DNA of 63,953 nucleotides from a virus. The position numbers were made by a program, and so were the translations under genes. Below the pieces are notes generated by a model. That model searched no databases. It worked only from the letters and a program-made list of their open reading frames with translations, and had not been told where the DNA came from. The stretch lies in IMG/VR virus record IMGVR_UViG_3300037337_000110, positions 1-63,953 of that record. One strand, written 5' to 3'. This document shows, piece after piece, positions 24,296 to 33,437 of the stretch. Position 1 is the stretch's first letter. Each line of letters begins with the position of its first letter.

Positions 24296-24304
24296 GGAGC
24301 TGAC

Positions 24305-25024
24305 ATGAGCGTCACTCACTCACCGGTCAACCCGCGCCCACAGGCGGAGAAGAACAAAAAATTCGCCAACGACGGCTCGTATGAGTCGGTTCAGGGGCAA
24401 ATCAAAAAGCTGGCTTTCATGTGCTTCGCCCGGGTCAACGCCCTGGGCCTGGGCATGACGTTCGAGGACGTGCTGCAGGAGATGAACCTGAGTTATGTCA
24501 ACGCCAAGAGACTGTGGAATCCCGAAGGCACAAGTCGCTTCAGCACCTACTTGCAAACCGCGTGCCTGAACAATTTCAACGCCCGCATCCAGAAGCCCGA
24601 GCGTGAGCGTCGCCTGTTTGGCATGGTCAACATGAGCGATATGCAGCGCAATGAACCAGGTGGCGACAATAGCGGTGAGCGCGACATCATGGAGGTTTTT
24701 GACGACGAGGACCAGGGCACCTTCTTTGTTCCGCTGAGTGACTTCAGCATGTTGGGCATGGGCGGCGAGACATCCCAGGCGTCCGAGCAGTCCCCGTTTC
24801 ACGCCAACCCCGAAGCACTGGTTGCGCACCGTCAAGATGTGCGCGAGGCGATGGCGAAAATGAGCCCCAACGCGCGTGCGGTGGTGATAGACATCTTGCG
24901 TGCGGCCCATGCCGGCGAGGACTTGCCCCGCTTCGGTGAGATCGCAGCGGTGCGTCAGATCAAGGCGCCCGAGTTGCGTCGCCTGCGCATCGAGCTGGCC
25001 AACACGTTCGGGGTGAAGATTTGA
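24305..25024 (+). CDS. phage sigma-70-like RNA polymerase sigma factor
   Basis: 239 residues. Residues about 25-105 match sigma region 2: FEDVLQEMNLSYVNAKRLW, NPEGTSRFSTYLQTACLNN, FNARIQKPERERR (compare the bacterial DLIQEGNxGLxxA...FDPxxGxxFSTYA pattern). Residues about 178-239 resemble region 4 (MAKMSPNARAVVIDILRA, then FGEIAAVRQIKAPELRRL). The intervening acidic part is unlike housekeeping factors. It would direct host RNA polymerase to a class of phage promoters. AAGGAG precedes the ATG; it follows the CobS-like gene by 9 nt. Confidence 0.7.
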   Translation: MSVTHSPVNPRPQAEKNKKFANDGSYESVQGQIKKLAFMCFARVNALGLGMTFEDVLQEMNLSYVNAKRLWNPEGTSRFSTYLQTACLNNFNARIQKPERERRLFGMVNMSDMQRNEPGGDNSGERDIMEVFDDEDQGTFFVPLSDFSMLGMGGETSQASEQSPFHANPEALVAHRQDVREAMAKMSPNARAVVIDILRAAHAGEDLPRFGEIAAVRQIKAPELRRLRIELANTFGVKI

Positions 25025-25542
25025 ATCGACCTCAATGTCACGGTTCGCCATGCGCCATCAGCGGCGACAGCGAGACCTGTCGAACCTGCCCGGCCCTGCG
25101 CTCTTGCGCCAGTCAGTCTCTTTTCTTTCTCGATCAACAGCTGTTGACCCCCTTGATTCAGCGAGAGCGCCAGCGCATCGCAATGGTCGAGCAGCGCTTT
25201 GTGCGCTCGCCAGATAGGGTCGAAGAGGGAGAGGGTGCCCAAGCACTCTCGAAGCCCGTAGCGACGATGGCACAGCGTCTGACCGACTCGGGCTGGTTCA
25301 AGTTCGCCAGGCGCGAGCTGGGGGCAGGGCGCAACCCTGCCAAGAAGGGCTGGCAGCAGGTTCTGTGCAGTGCGCTGATCACCGGTGGCGTCTCGCGCAA
25401 GACCTTGCAGCTGGCGTTTGTGCAGCAGCTCGATATGACGCCGGGGAGCGCGAAGGTGCAGGTCTCCAAGTCCGTTGCGGTGTTTCTGCAAGGGCGACTG
25501 CTGCTGGAGCTCAACGGCTACCTAAAACTTCATCGGGACTGA
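25021..25542 (+). CDS. Cys-cluster protein, unknown function
   Basis: 173 residues from TTG 25021, overlapping the sigma-like stop. A tight N-terminal cluster CHGSPC...C-RTC...C (residues 6-29) could bind zinc or an Fe-S centre. The C-terminal half is helical and basic, with KVQVSKSVAVFLQ possibly DNA-contacting. Co-transcribed with the sigma-like gene, so it may be a transcription accessory protein (inference). Confidence 0.55.
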   Translation: MNRPQCHGSPCAISGDSETCRTCPALRSCASQSLFFLDQQLLTPLIQRERQRIAMVEQRFVRSPDRVEEGEGAQALSKPVATMAQRLTDSGWFKFARRELGAGRNPAKKGWQQVLCSALITGGVSRKTLQLAFVQQLDMTPGSAKVQVSKSVAVFLQGRLLLELNGYLKLHRD

Positions 25543-25570
25543 TCCGAGACCTGGGCGAAAGAATAGAAAT

Positions 25571-28500
25571 ATGACAACCACAACACCAATTAACCCCCTG
25601 GGCGTGGCGCTCTCTGTACGCTCGGACTTCTCACTGGGTGAGAGTTCTTTTCAGATCGACCGCATCATCAAGCTGGCCAAAGAGCAGGGCTACAGTCATG
25701 TGGCTGTAGCTGACTTGATGACCGTCTCGGGCATCCCCACTTTCACCCAAAAATGTCACAAGGCGGGTCTGGTACCGATTGCCGGCGTGACGCTGCACAT
25801 CGTGGACAAGCCCACCGAAAAGCTGAAGGACAAGGTCAACAATCCCTATCGTCTCAAGTTGTACCCCAAGTCAGACCTGGGCATGCGCTCAATCTTCGCC
25901 GCACTTACCAAGTCGCTCACGGTGGAGAACTTTTACTACAACGCCCGACTCGGCCTGAGCGATGTCTGTGCCTTACAAGACGTGGTCGTCACCAGCGGCG
26001 ACCTTCGCAGTCTGTGGCACCACCCAGACGCAAAAAAGATTAGCGACCGTTTGACAGTCACCTTTGGCGATGACTACATGGTCGAGCTGGTGGCGCTGGA
26101 CACGCCCTTGTTTGACCGCACCAACACCCTGGCGCTGGAGCATCGCGGGATGCAGAAAACCATCATCACCCGCCCTGCCATGTATGCAAGCGCCGGTGAC
26201 GCGGACGCAACCGATGTGCTGCGCGCGATCACCACCAACACGCCTCTCAGTTCAGCTTGGCTTCCCCGACCCTTTCTGCGCGACCTCTACCTGATGTCGC
26301 CCGCTGGGATGGTCAAGCACTTCTCGGCAGTGGCCGCTCGCGTGCCCGGGGCGCCGATCAAGCAGTCTGTGATCAATATTGCAGAGATGGCATCGCGCTG
26401 TCGGTACGCCTTCAAGAAGCTGGCCCCCTCGATGCCCAAGATGGCAGAAAACGAGTTCATGGCTCTGGCAAAGGCATGCGCTGTTGGGTGGCAAGAGCGC
26501 TTCGCTCGCGAGGTATGGGGTCACAAGCCCGACGCAAACGAGCTGGCCACCACCTACAAGAAGCGTCTGCGCTTCGAGCTGGACGTGCTCAAAAAGATGA
26601 GCTTCTCAGGCTACTTTTTGCTGGTGCAAGACATCGTGCAATGGTCCAAGACTAACGGCATTCTAGTAGGTCCGGGTCGCGGTTCTGTGGGTGGGTCGCT
26701 GGTCGCCTACCTGATGGGCATCACGGACGTTGACCCGATTCGTTTCGACCTCTTGTTCGAGCGCTTCATCAATCCAGACCGCACTGACTTGCCCGATGCT
26801 GACCTGGACTTTATGAGCGCACGTCGTCACGAGGTCGTGAGCTACATCATTGAAAAGTATGGTCGCGAGAACGTCTCAGGAATTGTCAACTTCTCTACCC
26901 TGGGCGCAGCCAGCGCGCTGCGCGACACCGCGCGCATGCACGGTCTGCTGCCTTGGGAATATGCTTGTTCCAAGCAGATGGAAAAAGAGCACGGCGTCTC
27001 GCTGTCATTGACCGAGTCGGCCGATGCGGTGCCCGACATCGACAAGTTTAGAAACGACCACCCATCCATCTGGGACCACGCACTGCGTCTAGAAGGTGCC
27101 AACCGATCGCTCAGTCAGCACGCCGCCGGTGTGGTGGTCGCGGGCGAGCCGGTGCTGAACCGTGCAGTGGTGAGTGCCAGGGACGCAAAAGCCCTGCCGG
27201 TTGCGCAGTGGGATAAGTCCAAGGTCGAAGACTTCGGTTTGATCAAGATTGACGTGCTGGGTCTGAACACGCTGGACCTGATTGGGGTCGCGCTCAACTA
27301 CATCAAGGAGCGTCACTTCAAGACCATCGACATTCTCTCGCTGCCCCTGAATGACAAGCGCGTGCTAAAGGCTTTTGGTAATGGTGACACCACGGGGGTC
27401 TTTCAGTTCACCGGTGGCGGTATGAAGAGCTTGCTCAAGCAAATGGCGATGGGCGGGTCACTCACCTTCGACGACATCTGCGCCGCAACCGCGCTGTTTC
27501 GACCAGGGCCACTTGATGCCGGTCTATGTGACAGGTATGTGCAGGTCAAGCAGGGCGCCAGCAAGCCGTACTACGAGCATCCGGCGCTTGAAGAGTGTTT
27601 GGGTGATACTTTCGGCGTCATCACCTACCAAGAGCAGGTAATGGCCATCACGCGCAAGCTCTGCGGGTTCAGTCCGGGTGACGCCGACGGTGTGCGAAAG
27701 GCCATCGGTAAGAAGGACGCTGTGAAGATGGCGGAATATGCTGAGCGCTTTGTAGAGGGGGCTGTCAAAAGCGGCATGGAGAAGTCGCGCTCTGAGTTGC
27801 TGTGGGACACCATTCTGGGCTTCGCAGGCTACGCCTTCAACAAATCACATTCTGTGGAATATTCGCTGATCAGCTGGGTCACGATGTGGCTGAAGGTCTA
27901 CTACCCGGCCGAGTTCTATGCGGCTGCCATGACCGTCATCGACAACGATGACCAGCTCACCAACCTAGTTGGCGACGCACAGGGCAAAAAGCTCAAAGTC
28001 TTGCCACCCGATCTAAACAAAAGCTCCAACCGCATCGAGATCGAAGGTGAAGACGTGCTCTATGCCCCGTTTCAGGCGGTCAAGGGCATCAGCTCTAACG
28101 TCTCGGCAGCGCTGGTGAAGCTGCGTAAGGCAGTTGGGGGCAAGTTTAAGGTCGGCGCATCGGGCGAGGTTGTGGCGCTTGACGCCGAAGTGCAGAAAAA
28201 GGTTCTGGGTAGAAAAGTGATCACCTCGGCTGCCATCACTGGGCTTGAGCAGGTCGGTGCTTTTCACAGCGTCAATGGTGTGGGCCCCACCCCAACCCAC
28301 CCTGGCAGACTGAAGGCGCGCATCGAGCTCATGCCCGGCTTTACTTCGGACATGGTCAAGCCCGATCGCGAGCTTGCTGTCGACGGCTTGGCTTCGATCA
28401 AGATCACCAACATGGTGCGCGAGATGGCGCAGTGCGAGGGCTGTTCACTCAAAGGCGCACCGCACCCGACGCCGCGCATGGGCTCCAAGCCCAAGTTCAT

Positions 28501-28945
28501 GGTGGTGTTTGACACCCCGAGCTGGAAGGAAGAGCGCGCTGGCAAGATGCTGGAGGGTGATGCTGCCGAGGTGGTCAAGGCCGCCCTGCGCGGGGTCGGG
28601 CTCAACGCAGCTAACGGCTACTACACCGCGCTTGTGAAGTCGGTCAAGCCCAAGGAACAAAAGCAACTGAGCAACGAGCAGATCAACGGCTGCTCCAAGT
28701 TTCTCACCCAAGAGATCGACATCCTGAAACCGCCCATCATCATAGCAATGGGCTCAAATGCGGTGCGCTGGTTTAGCCCAGGCACCAAGGGCACTCCCAG
28801 CGACCTGGCTGGGAAAGTGATCTACCGTGCGGACCTGGACGCATCGGTGATCTTTGGGATAAACCCAGGCGCACTCTTTCATGACCCTAGCAAGGTCAAG
28901 CTGATTGAGGCGGCATTCGACAAACTTGGCCAACTTCTGGTCTGA
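25571..28945 (+). CDS. dnaE: DNA polymerase III alpha with C-terminal UDG-like domain
   Basis: 1124 residues. PHP domain at 10-200, but the metal-binding His of HLHxHS are lost (ALSVRSDFS), so it is probably inactive. Polymerase core: GPGRGSVGGSLVAYLMGITD and INPDRTDLPDADLDF, with catalytic Asp in PDADLDF, later FRPGPLDAG, VITYQEQVM and GYAFNKSHSVEYS. From about residue 950 the usual OB/tau-binding part is replaced by a family-4 UDG-like domain (CEGCSLKGAP, MVVFDTPSWKEERAGKMLEG, YYTALVKSVKP, NGCSKFL, IIIAMGSNAVRWF). The glycosylase motif and one cluster Cys are altered. It is the replicative polymerase; proofreading likely comes from the gene at 49641. Confidence 0.92.
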   Translation: MTTTTPINPLGVALSVRSDFSLGESSFQIDRIIKLAKEQGYSHVAVADLMTVSGIPTFTQKCHKAGLVPIAGVTLHIVDKPTEKLKDKVNNPYRLKLYPKSDLGMRSIFAALTKSLTVENFYYNARLGLSDVCALQDVVVTSGDLRSLWHHPDAKKISDRLTVTFGDDYMVELVALDTPLFDRTNTLALEHRGMQKTIITRPAMYASAGDADATDVLRAITTNTPLSSAWLPRPFLRDLYLMSPAGMVKHFSAVAARVPGAPIKQSVINIAEMASRCRYAFKKLAPSMPKMAENEFMALAKACAVGWQERFAREVWGHKPDANELATTYKKRLRFELDVLKKMSFSGYFLLVQDIVQWSKTNGILVGPGRGSVGGSLVAYLMGITDVDPIRFDLLFERFINPDRTDLPDADLDFMSARRHEVVSYIIEKYGRENVSGIVNFSTLGAASALRDTARMHGLLPWEYACSKQMEKEHGVSLSLTESADAVPDIDKFRNDHPSIWDHALRLEGANRSLSQHAAGVVVAGEPVLNRAVVSARDAKALPVAQWDKSKVEDFGLIKIDVLGLNTLDLIGVALNYIKERHFKTIDILSLPLNDKRVLKAFGNGDTTGVFQFTGGGMKSLLKQMAMGGSLTFDDICAATALFRPGPLDAGLCDRYVQVKQGASKPYYEHPALEECLGDTFGVITYQEQVMAITRKLCGFSPGDADGVRKAIGKKDAVKMAEYAERFVEGAVKSGMEKSRSELLWDTILGFAGYAFNKSHSVEYSLISWVTMWLKVYYPAEFYAAAMTVIDNDDQLTNLVGDAQGKKLKVLPPDLNKSSNRIEIEGEDVLYAPFQAVKGISSNVSAALVKLRKAVGGKFKVGASGEVVALDAEVQKKVLGRKVITSAAITGLEQVGAFHSVNGVGPTPTHPGRLKARIELMPGFTSDMVKPDRELAVDGLASIKITNMVREMAQCEGCSLKGAPHPTPRMGSKPKFMVVFDTPSWKEERAGKMLEGDAAEVVKAALRGVGLNAANGYYTALVKSVKPKEQKQLSNEQINGCSKFLTQEIDILKPPIIIAMGSNAVRWFSPGTKGTPSDLAGKVIYRADLDASVIFGINPGALFHDPSKVKLIEAAFDKLGQLLV

Positions 28946-28953
28946 AAGAAAAC

Positions 28954-29454
28954 ATGGCAACCGAAGACACCACTTTGATCAAATTCATCGACTCTGAACA
29001 GGTGAAGCAAGACCTCATCTTTGACATCGCCGACATCAATGGGGCGATGCAAAAGCATGCGGCCATGTACGTTCACTATGCCGGCGTGAGCGTGCGCGCT
29101 CGCACCCAGTGGGACGTGTGGAAGCAACGTCTGGAAATTCTGGAGGGGCAGCTCGACGGCATCTACCGCACTGCGCTGAAGGAAGAAAACCCCAAGACAA
29201 CCGAATCGCAGATTCGCTCGGCTGTGGTCAACGACGAGAAGTGGAAGCTCTATTCCAGCCGCGTGATCGGCTCCAATACCCAGTTCCGTCTGGCTGAAGG
29301 TGTCGAGCGCAGCTTTGAGCACCGCAAGGACATGCTGCTGCAAGTGGCTCGCAACTTGGCCCGGGAGCAAGAGGGGCCGATGCGCGTGATGGCAAATCAG
29401 AACGCTGGCGATGCGCGTCAGCGGCTGCTTGATTCAATGTCGAAGGGGGCGTGA
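28954..29454 (+). CDS. helical protein, possible UvsY-like recombination mediator
   Basis: 166 residues, mostly charged helix (AGVSVRARTQWDVWKQRLEI, VERSFEHRKDMLLQVARNL), with no enzyme motif. It lies between the polymerase and the SSB gene, near RecA. Proteins of this size and composition at this place in phage genomes are often linked to the UvsY mediator that loads recombinase on SSB-coated DNA. The match is by pattern and position only. Confidence 0.5.
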   Translation: MATEDTTLIKFIDSEQVKQDLIFDIADINGAMQKHAAMYVHYAGVSVRARTQWDVWKQRLEILEGQLDGIYRTALKEENPKTTESQIRSAVVNDEKWKLYSSRVIGSNTQFRLAEGVERSFEHRKDMLLQVARNLAREQEGPMRVMANQNAGDARQRLLDSMSKGA

Positions 29455-29481
29455 AAAGCAGAAGTTGCCTGTCTATAAATC

Positions 29482-29511
29482 AGTCAAGATTGACTTACTT
29501 TCCCCTATAAT
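29482..29511 (+). promoter_or_regulatory. operator dyad and -10 for the SSB gene
   Basis: AGTCA-AGAT-TGACT at 29482-29495, 10 nt, then TATAAT at 29506-29511. The SSB start is 70 bp further on, leaving a moderate 5' leader. Confidence 0.7.
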
Positions 29512-29580
29512 CAATGGGTGGTTGAAAAGTTTTCGATCACTCTAAAAACCTCAAAACTGTCACTCTAAAGGAACAACTAA

Positions 29581-30573
29581 ATGTCTGCACTTCTCGCACT
29601 TTTGCACAAGAAAAAACAAGATATGGCCGCATCCCGCAAGGGCTACACGGCTAAGGTTCCCTCGGGCAGCTCGCGCTGGCGGATCATGCCCTCGTGGCGC
29701 GGTAGCGCGGATCAGCCTTTCTGGCATGACTTCGGGCAGCACTTCATCAAAGATTCGTCGGGCACCATTTTGGCGATCTACATGTGCGTGGACAAAACCT
29801 TCGGCAAACCCTGCGATGTCTGTGACGCTATCAAGCAAGGCATGAACGGCGCAACCGACGAATTGACCATGAAGGTGCTGAAAGATGCCAAGGGCGGCAG
29901 CAAGGTGCTGGTCAACGCTCTTCACCTGGACAGTCAAGACCCCGGCAAGGTTCAAATTGTCGAACTGCCACCAAGCGTCTTTGACCAGTTCATCGCGATT
30001 GCCTCTGAGTGGGAAGAGGCGGGCGAGACGGTGTTCGGTGCATCGGGCAAGGACATCATCATCAACCGCAGTGGCGATGGTCTGAATACCAAGTACACCG
30101 TGCAAGTGGCGGCAAAGACAACCTCTGTACCAGCTAGCGTCGAGGGCAAGCTCAACAACCTGGACGAGTACGTCGCTCAGGAGTCGAGCGAGTTGCATTC
30201 GCGCGCCTTGAACTCGGTGCGCTCTGTCTCGGGTCTGCTCCCGGCACCGACACAACACGGTGGTGGTCTGCCCCTGGCGGCCCGCTCTGCCATGTTGCTC
30301 GAAGAAGAGCCGGCAATGACCGTCATTGCGTCACCGCCCAAGCGCACCGCACCGACTGCTGCCCCCGCTGTCTTCGACTTCGAGGATGTGCCTGACCTGG
30401 CTGCTGCAAAGCCACCAGTGCGGGGCGCTGCGCCGACTGCACCGTGGGGAGACGAAGCTGCTGTCGCACCTGCCTCCCGTGCAGCTGCCCCTGCTGCCCC
30501 TGCTGCCCCTGCTGCCCCTGCTGCATCAACAGGTGATGCTGAGCTGGACGAGTTGCTGAACCAGTTGGGCTAA
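29581..30573 (+). CDS. single-stranded DNA-binding protein, gp32-like
   Basis: 330 residues. An N-terminal basic part (LLHKKKQDMAASRKGYTAKV) and an OB-type core with CVDKTFGKPCDVCDAI (Cys that could bind zinc, as in gp32) are followed by a long Ala/Pro linker with four AAP repeats and an acidic tip, DAELDELLNQLG, typical of SSB tails that recruit partners. It would coat ssDNA during replication and recombination. AAAGGAAC precedes the ATG. Confidence 0.8.
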   Translation: MSALLALLHKKKQDMAASRKGYTAKVPSGSSRWRIMPSWRGSADQPFWHDFGQHFIKDSSGTILAIYMCVDKTFGKPCDVCDAIKQGMNGATDELTMKVLKDAKGGSKVLVNALHLDSQDPGKVQIVELPPSVFDQFIAIASEWEEAGETVFGASGKDIIINRSGDGLNTKYTVQVAAKTTSVPASVEGKLNNLDEYVAQESSELHSRALNSVRSVSGLLPAPTQHGGGLPLAARSAMLLEEEPAMTVIASPPKRTAPTAAPAVFDFEDVPDLAAAKPPVRGAAPTAPWGDEAAVAPASRAAAPAAPAAPAAPAASTGDAELDELLNQLG

Positions 30574-30591
30574 GTCAGAAGCTGGTTAACA

Positions 30592-30618
30592 AGGGGCGGC
30601 AAGGGCTGCCCCTTTTTT
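30592..30618 (+). terminator. terminator after SSB
   Basis: GGGGC-G-GC-AAGG-GC-T-GCCCC followed by TTTTTT. Confidence 0.8.
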
Positions 30619-30628
30619 CTGAGCAGGT

Positions 30629-31576
30629 ATGAAAAAACACATCTTTTTGGTTGACGGCAACTCGCTTGCGCACGCAAATCACAATGCCAATGTTCTGACC
30701 GTGGGTGACATGCAAGTGCAGGCTATCTACGGCATGTTGCGCTCGCTGCACGCCCTGGTCAAAGCGCCGGGCAACCACGAAATCATTGTTCTGTGGGACG
30801 GGCGCGCGCAGTGGCGTCTGGACATCTACCCCGAGTACAAGGGCAACCGCACGCCGCTGGATGCAGAGGGCATTGCAAAGAAAGAAGCCTTCAAGCGACA
30901 GACCCCCTTCATCGAGAAGGCGCTGGAACTCTTGGGCATCAAACAGATTCGCTCGCCCTTGCTGGAAGCTGACGACCTGGCTGGCTACTTAGCCCGCGCG
31001 CTGTCTGCCAGGGGCTTTCGGGTCACGCTGGTCTCGGGCGACAAAGACTGGATCGCCCTGGTGGATCAAAACGTCACATGGTTTGACCCGATTCGGGACC
31101 GCACAGTGGACCTGACCAACCTGCTGGAGCGCACTGGCTACTACACCACCGAGGCGTTCGTACAGGGCAAGGCTCTGGTAAGCGATGTCTCCGACAACAT
31201 CCCAGGCATCCCAGGCATGGGTGACAAGGGCAGCGCACTGTTCTTGGCCAAGTGGCAAGACGTGAACGAGTTCTTTCACCAGGTCGATGCTGGCGAATAC
31301 ACCCCAGCGGCGCGCAAAGACAAAAAGGCAAAAAGTCTTCACCCCGAGCAAGTTCTGGCCAGCCCAGAGGGCAGGGCGATCTTTCACCGCAACGTGCAGC
31401 TGATGGACTTGCGCAAGTCACGTCGACCCGAGCCGGGCGAGGTTGTCATCAGACAGCCCGCACCCAACGCGGCGGGATTTCTGCAACTGTGTCAGCGCCT
31501 TGCGTTCGCCTCGATCGTGCGAACCGCAGTGCCCTTTCTCAGCGCATTCGGAATCTCGCACACCCCACAGGCATGA
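30629..31576 (+). CDS. 5'-3' exonuclease, FEN/PolI type
   Basis: 315 residues. FLVDGNSLAH (first Asp), VLWDGRAQWR, PLLEADDLAGYLA, LVSGDKDWIALV and the helix-3-turn-helix VSDNIPGIPGMGDKGSA supply the acidic metal-binding residues of flap-nuclease family enzymes. It would remove RNA primers and 5' flaps. Starts right after the SSB terminator. Confidence 0.9.
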   Translation: MKKHIFLVDGNSLAHANHNANVLTVGDMQVQAIYGMLRSLHALVKAPGNHEIIVLWDGRAQWRLDIYPEYKGNRTPLDAEGIAKKEAFKRQTPFIEKALELLGIKQIRSPLLEADDLAGYLARALSARGFRVTLVSGDKDWIALVDQNVTWFDPIRDRTVDLTNLLERTGYYTTEAFVQGKALVSDVSDNIPGIPGMGDKGSALFLAKWQDVNEFFHQVDAGEYTPAARKDKKAKSLHPEQVLASPEGRAIFHRNVQLMDLRKSRRPEPGEVVIRQPAPNAAGFLQLCQRLAFASIVRTAVPFLSAFGISHTPQA

Positions 31577-31639
31577 CCTGTAAACCGGGCCAGCGCATTC
31601 GCACTGAGCCCACCACAACCCTGAAACTGAAAGCAAAAA

Positions 31640-32665
31640 ATGACATTTGATATTGACAAACTGAGCAAAGAACTTCTTGACGCCGTGGGCGAGAACAGCG
31701 GCACCACCGAGCCCAACCTGTGGCTGGACATGGGCTACATGCCCTTGAACAAAATCATCAGTGGTGATCCCACCCGCGGCTTCCCGGGCGGGCGCATCAT
31801 CGAGGTGGCTGGCCCCAGCGCATCGGGCAAAACGCTGTTGGCTACGATGGCGATGATTGCGGCCCAGCGCGCTGGTGGCATCGCGATCTTCATCGACTGG
31901 GAGTGCGCCTTCAACCAAAGTTTTGCGGAGCAGCTGGGTCTGAACGGCGAGTTCCCGCACTTTCTCTACAAGCGTGCCGAGACGTGGGAGTCGGGCAACA
32001 CCTACGCGATGCAGGCTGCAGAGGCGCTGCGCAAGAAAAAGTTGATCCCCGAAAAGGCCCCGATCGTGGTGGTCTTCGATTCGATTGCGGCGGCCGTGCC
32101 CAAGTCAATGATGTACGACTCCAAGGGGGTACGTCGAGGCATCGACGAATACACGATGAACGACACCACTGCGCTGGCGCGCGCCACGTCGACCACGCTG
32201 AAGTCTATCAACCAGTACGTCGGTGAGTTCAACGCCACCGCAATCTACTTGAATCAGATTCGCACCAAGCCAGGCGTGGTCTATGGTGACCCGCGCACCA
32301 CTCCGGGCGGCGGCTCAATGGAGTTCTACGCTTCGACCCGTCTGTTCACCGGGCGCAAGAAGATCATGGCAACCGTGGCCGGCGAGAAGGAGTTCATGGG
32401 CTCGATCATCGGCATGGAGACGGTGAAGAACAAGCTGACCCGGCCGTTCCAGAATGTCGATCTGCGCTTGATGTACGACGCCGAGGGGCGCGCGGTGTTT
32501 GACTTCACCACAGGCTACATCGAAGAGCTGTGCGCGATGGGCAAACTCGAAGACAAGGCCGGGCGCGTGACGTGGGAAGGCAAGACGTACTTCAAAAGCG
32601 TGCTGGCCAAGAAGATCGACGACGAAGGCGCTTTGCCCGAGCTGGCAAAGATGTACCTGGCGTGA
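31640..32665 (+). CDS. recA: RecA/UvsX-type recombinase
   Basis: 341 residues. Walker A VAGPSASGKTLL (about 57-68), FIDWECAFN (the catalytic Glu region), Walker B IVVVFDSIAAAVPKS, loop L1/L2-region IYLNQIRTKPGVVYGDPRTT and GGGSMEFYAS, all in RecA order. Length is close to bacterial RecA. It drives strand exchange with SbcCD, the RuvC-like enzyme and SSB encoded nearby. Confidence 0.92.
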   Translation: MTFDIDKLSKELLDAVGENSGTTEPNLWLDMGYMPLNKIISGDPTRGFPGGRIIEVAGPSASGKTLLATMAMIAAQRAGGIAIFIDWECAFNQSFAEQLGLNGEFPHFLYKRAETWESGNTYAMQAAEALRKKKLIPEKAPIVVVFDSIAAAVPKSMMYDSKGVRRGIDEYTMNDTTALARATSTTLKSINQYVGEFNATAIYLNQIRTKPGVVYGDPRTTPGGGSMEFYASTRLFTGRKKIMATVAGEKEFMGSIIGMETVKNKLTRPFQNVDLRLMYDAEGRAVFDFTTGYIEELCAMGKLEDKAGRVTWEGKTYFKSVLAKKIDDEGALPELAKMYLA

Positions 32666-32668
32666 TTT

Positions 32669-32684
32669 GGGGCCTTCGGGCTCC
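32669..32684 (+). terminator. hairpin after recA
   Basis: GGGGCC-TTCG-GGCTCC, a stable UUCG-loop hairpin without a T-run, so it may attenuate or stabilise mRNA rather than terminate. Confidence 0.4.
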
Positions 32685-32697
32685 CTATCATGGGTGT

Positions 32698-33042
32698 ATG
32701 CAAATAAAATTTTCATACCCCATTCGGGGCCTCGAAGGCTCTTTTGTCACCTTTCGTCTGGGTGCCCGCGCTGCTGCAACCTTGCAGCCCGGGACCGAGG
32801 TGGAGCTGGTCAACTCCCGCACGGGAAAGCTGCTCAAGCTCGCCACTGTGACGCAGACCTTCACCGGTCAGCTCAATCAGATGGCGAGCTTGCACGCGCA
32901 CCAAGCTCACAACTGGAAGACCCACCCCGAGGCCGAGCGCCCCGGGTTGCTGATCGCGTCCATGATCAAGCGCTACCCTCCTGGTCGCTGCGTTGACACT
33001 TCAATTGTCAGCGTGATTTGTCTAACAGAGAGAACCCCATGA
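32698..33042 (+). CDS. hypothetical small protein, ASCH/PUA-like possibility
   Basis: 114 residues, beta-rich, with LQPGTEVELVNSRTGKLLKL followed by ATVTQTFTGQLNQM, a rhythm similar to ASCH/PUA-like RNA-binding folds. No decisive motif. Overlaps the next ATG by 4 nt. Confidence 0.5.
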   Translation: MQIKFSYPIRGLEGSFVTFRLGARAAATLQPGTEVELVNSRTGKLLKLATVTQTFTGQLNQMASLHAHQAHNWKTHPEAERPGLLIASMIKRYPPGRCVDTSIVSVICLTERTP

Positions 33043-33188
33043 GCACCAACACCCCATCCACATTTCAAGACCCCTGCCCAGGCTGTCTGCCTGGTGGCTT
33101 CTGTCGCACGTCATCGTGCGGTCGCCTGAAGCTCAAGCATGCAAGCAAGGCTGTCACTCACCCCCCTGCTTTCGTCAGTCATGGGTGA
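33039..33188 (+). CDS. 49-residue Cys-rich protein
   Basis: Begins by ATGA overlap; contains CPGC and CRTSSC (residues 13-27), a possible CxxC-xn-CxxxxC zinc finger, then a basic RLKLKHASK stretch. Too short for standard calling but well placed in a chain of overlapping genes. Confidence 0.5.
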   Translation: MSTNTPSTFQDPCPGCLPGGFCRTSSCGRLKLKHASKAVTHPPAFVSHG

Positions 33189-33357
33189 CAAGCGCCCGGT
33201 TCGTCCACTGACGGAACATCAGGTTGACGAGCTTATCGACACCCTGACCCGCATTGCAGCCACCAATGGCGACAAGACGCATGTCAAAGCGCTTCAGTAT
33301 CTGGGCATGGCCAACATCGCAGCTGCCACCTTTGACCCAACACAGATCAAAAAATGA
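33181..33357 (+). CDS. hypothetical small helical protein
   Basis: 58 residues from ATG 33181 (8-nt overlap with the upstream gene). LTEHQVDELIDTLTRIAATN and the following helix suggest a helical protein. Ends by ATGA overlap with the next. Confidence 0.5.
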   Translation: MGDKRPVRPLTEHQVDELIDTLTRIAATNGDKTHVKALQYLGMANIAAATFDPTQIKK

Positions 33358-33437
33358 TACTCACTGACGAAGAATTAAACGCTGTTCTGGACGCGACCGC
33401 CGAAGACGATTACGCAATTGCGCCCTCGCCGCCATGA
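33354..33437 (+). CDS. 27-residue microprotein
   Basis: MILTDEELNAVLDATAEDDY and seven more residues; acidic, with ATGA overlaps at both ends. Resembles the N-terminus of longer phage proteins and may be a remnant kept for translational coupling. Confidence 0.4.
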   Translation: MILTDEELNAVLDATAEDDYAIAPSPP

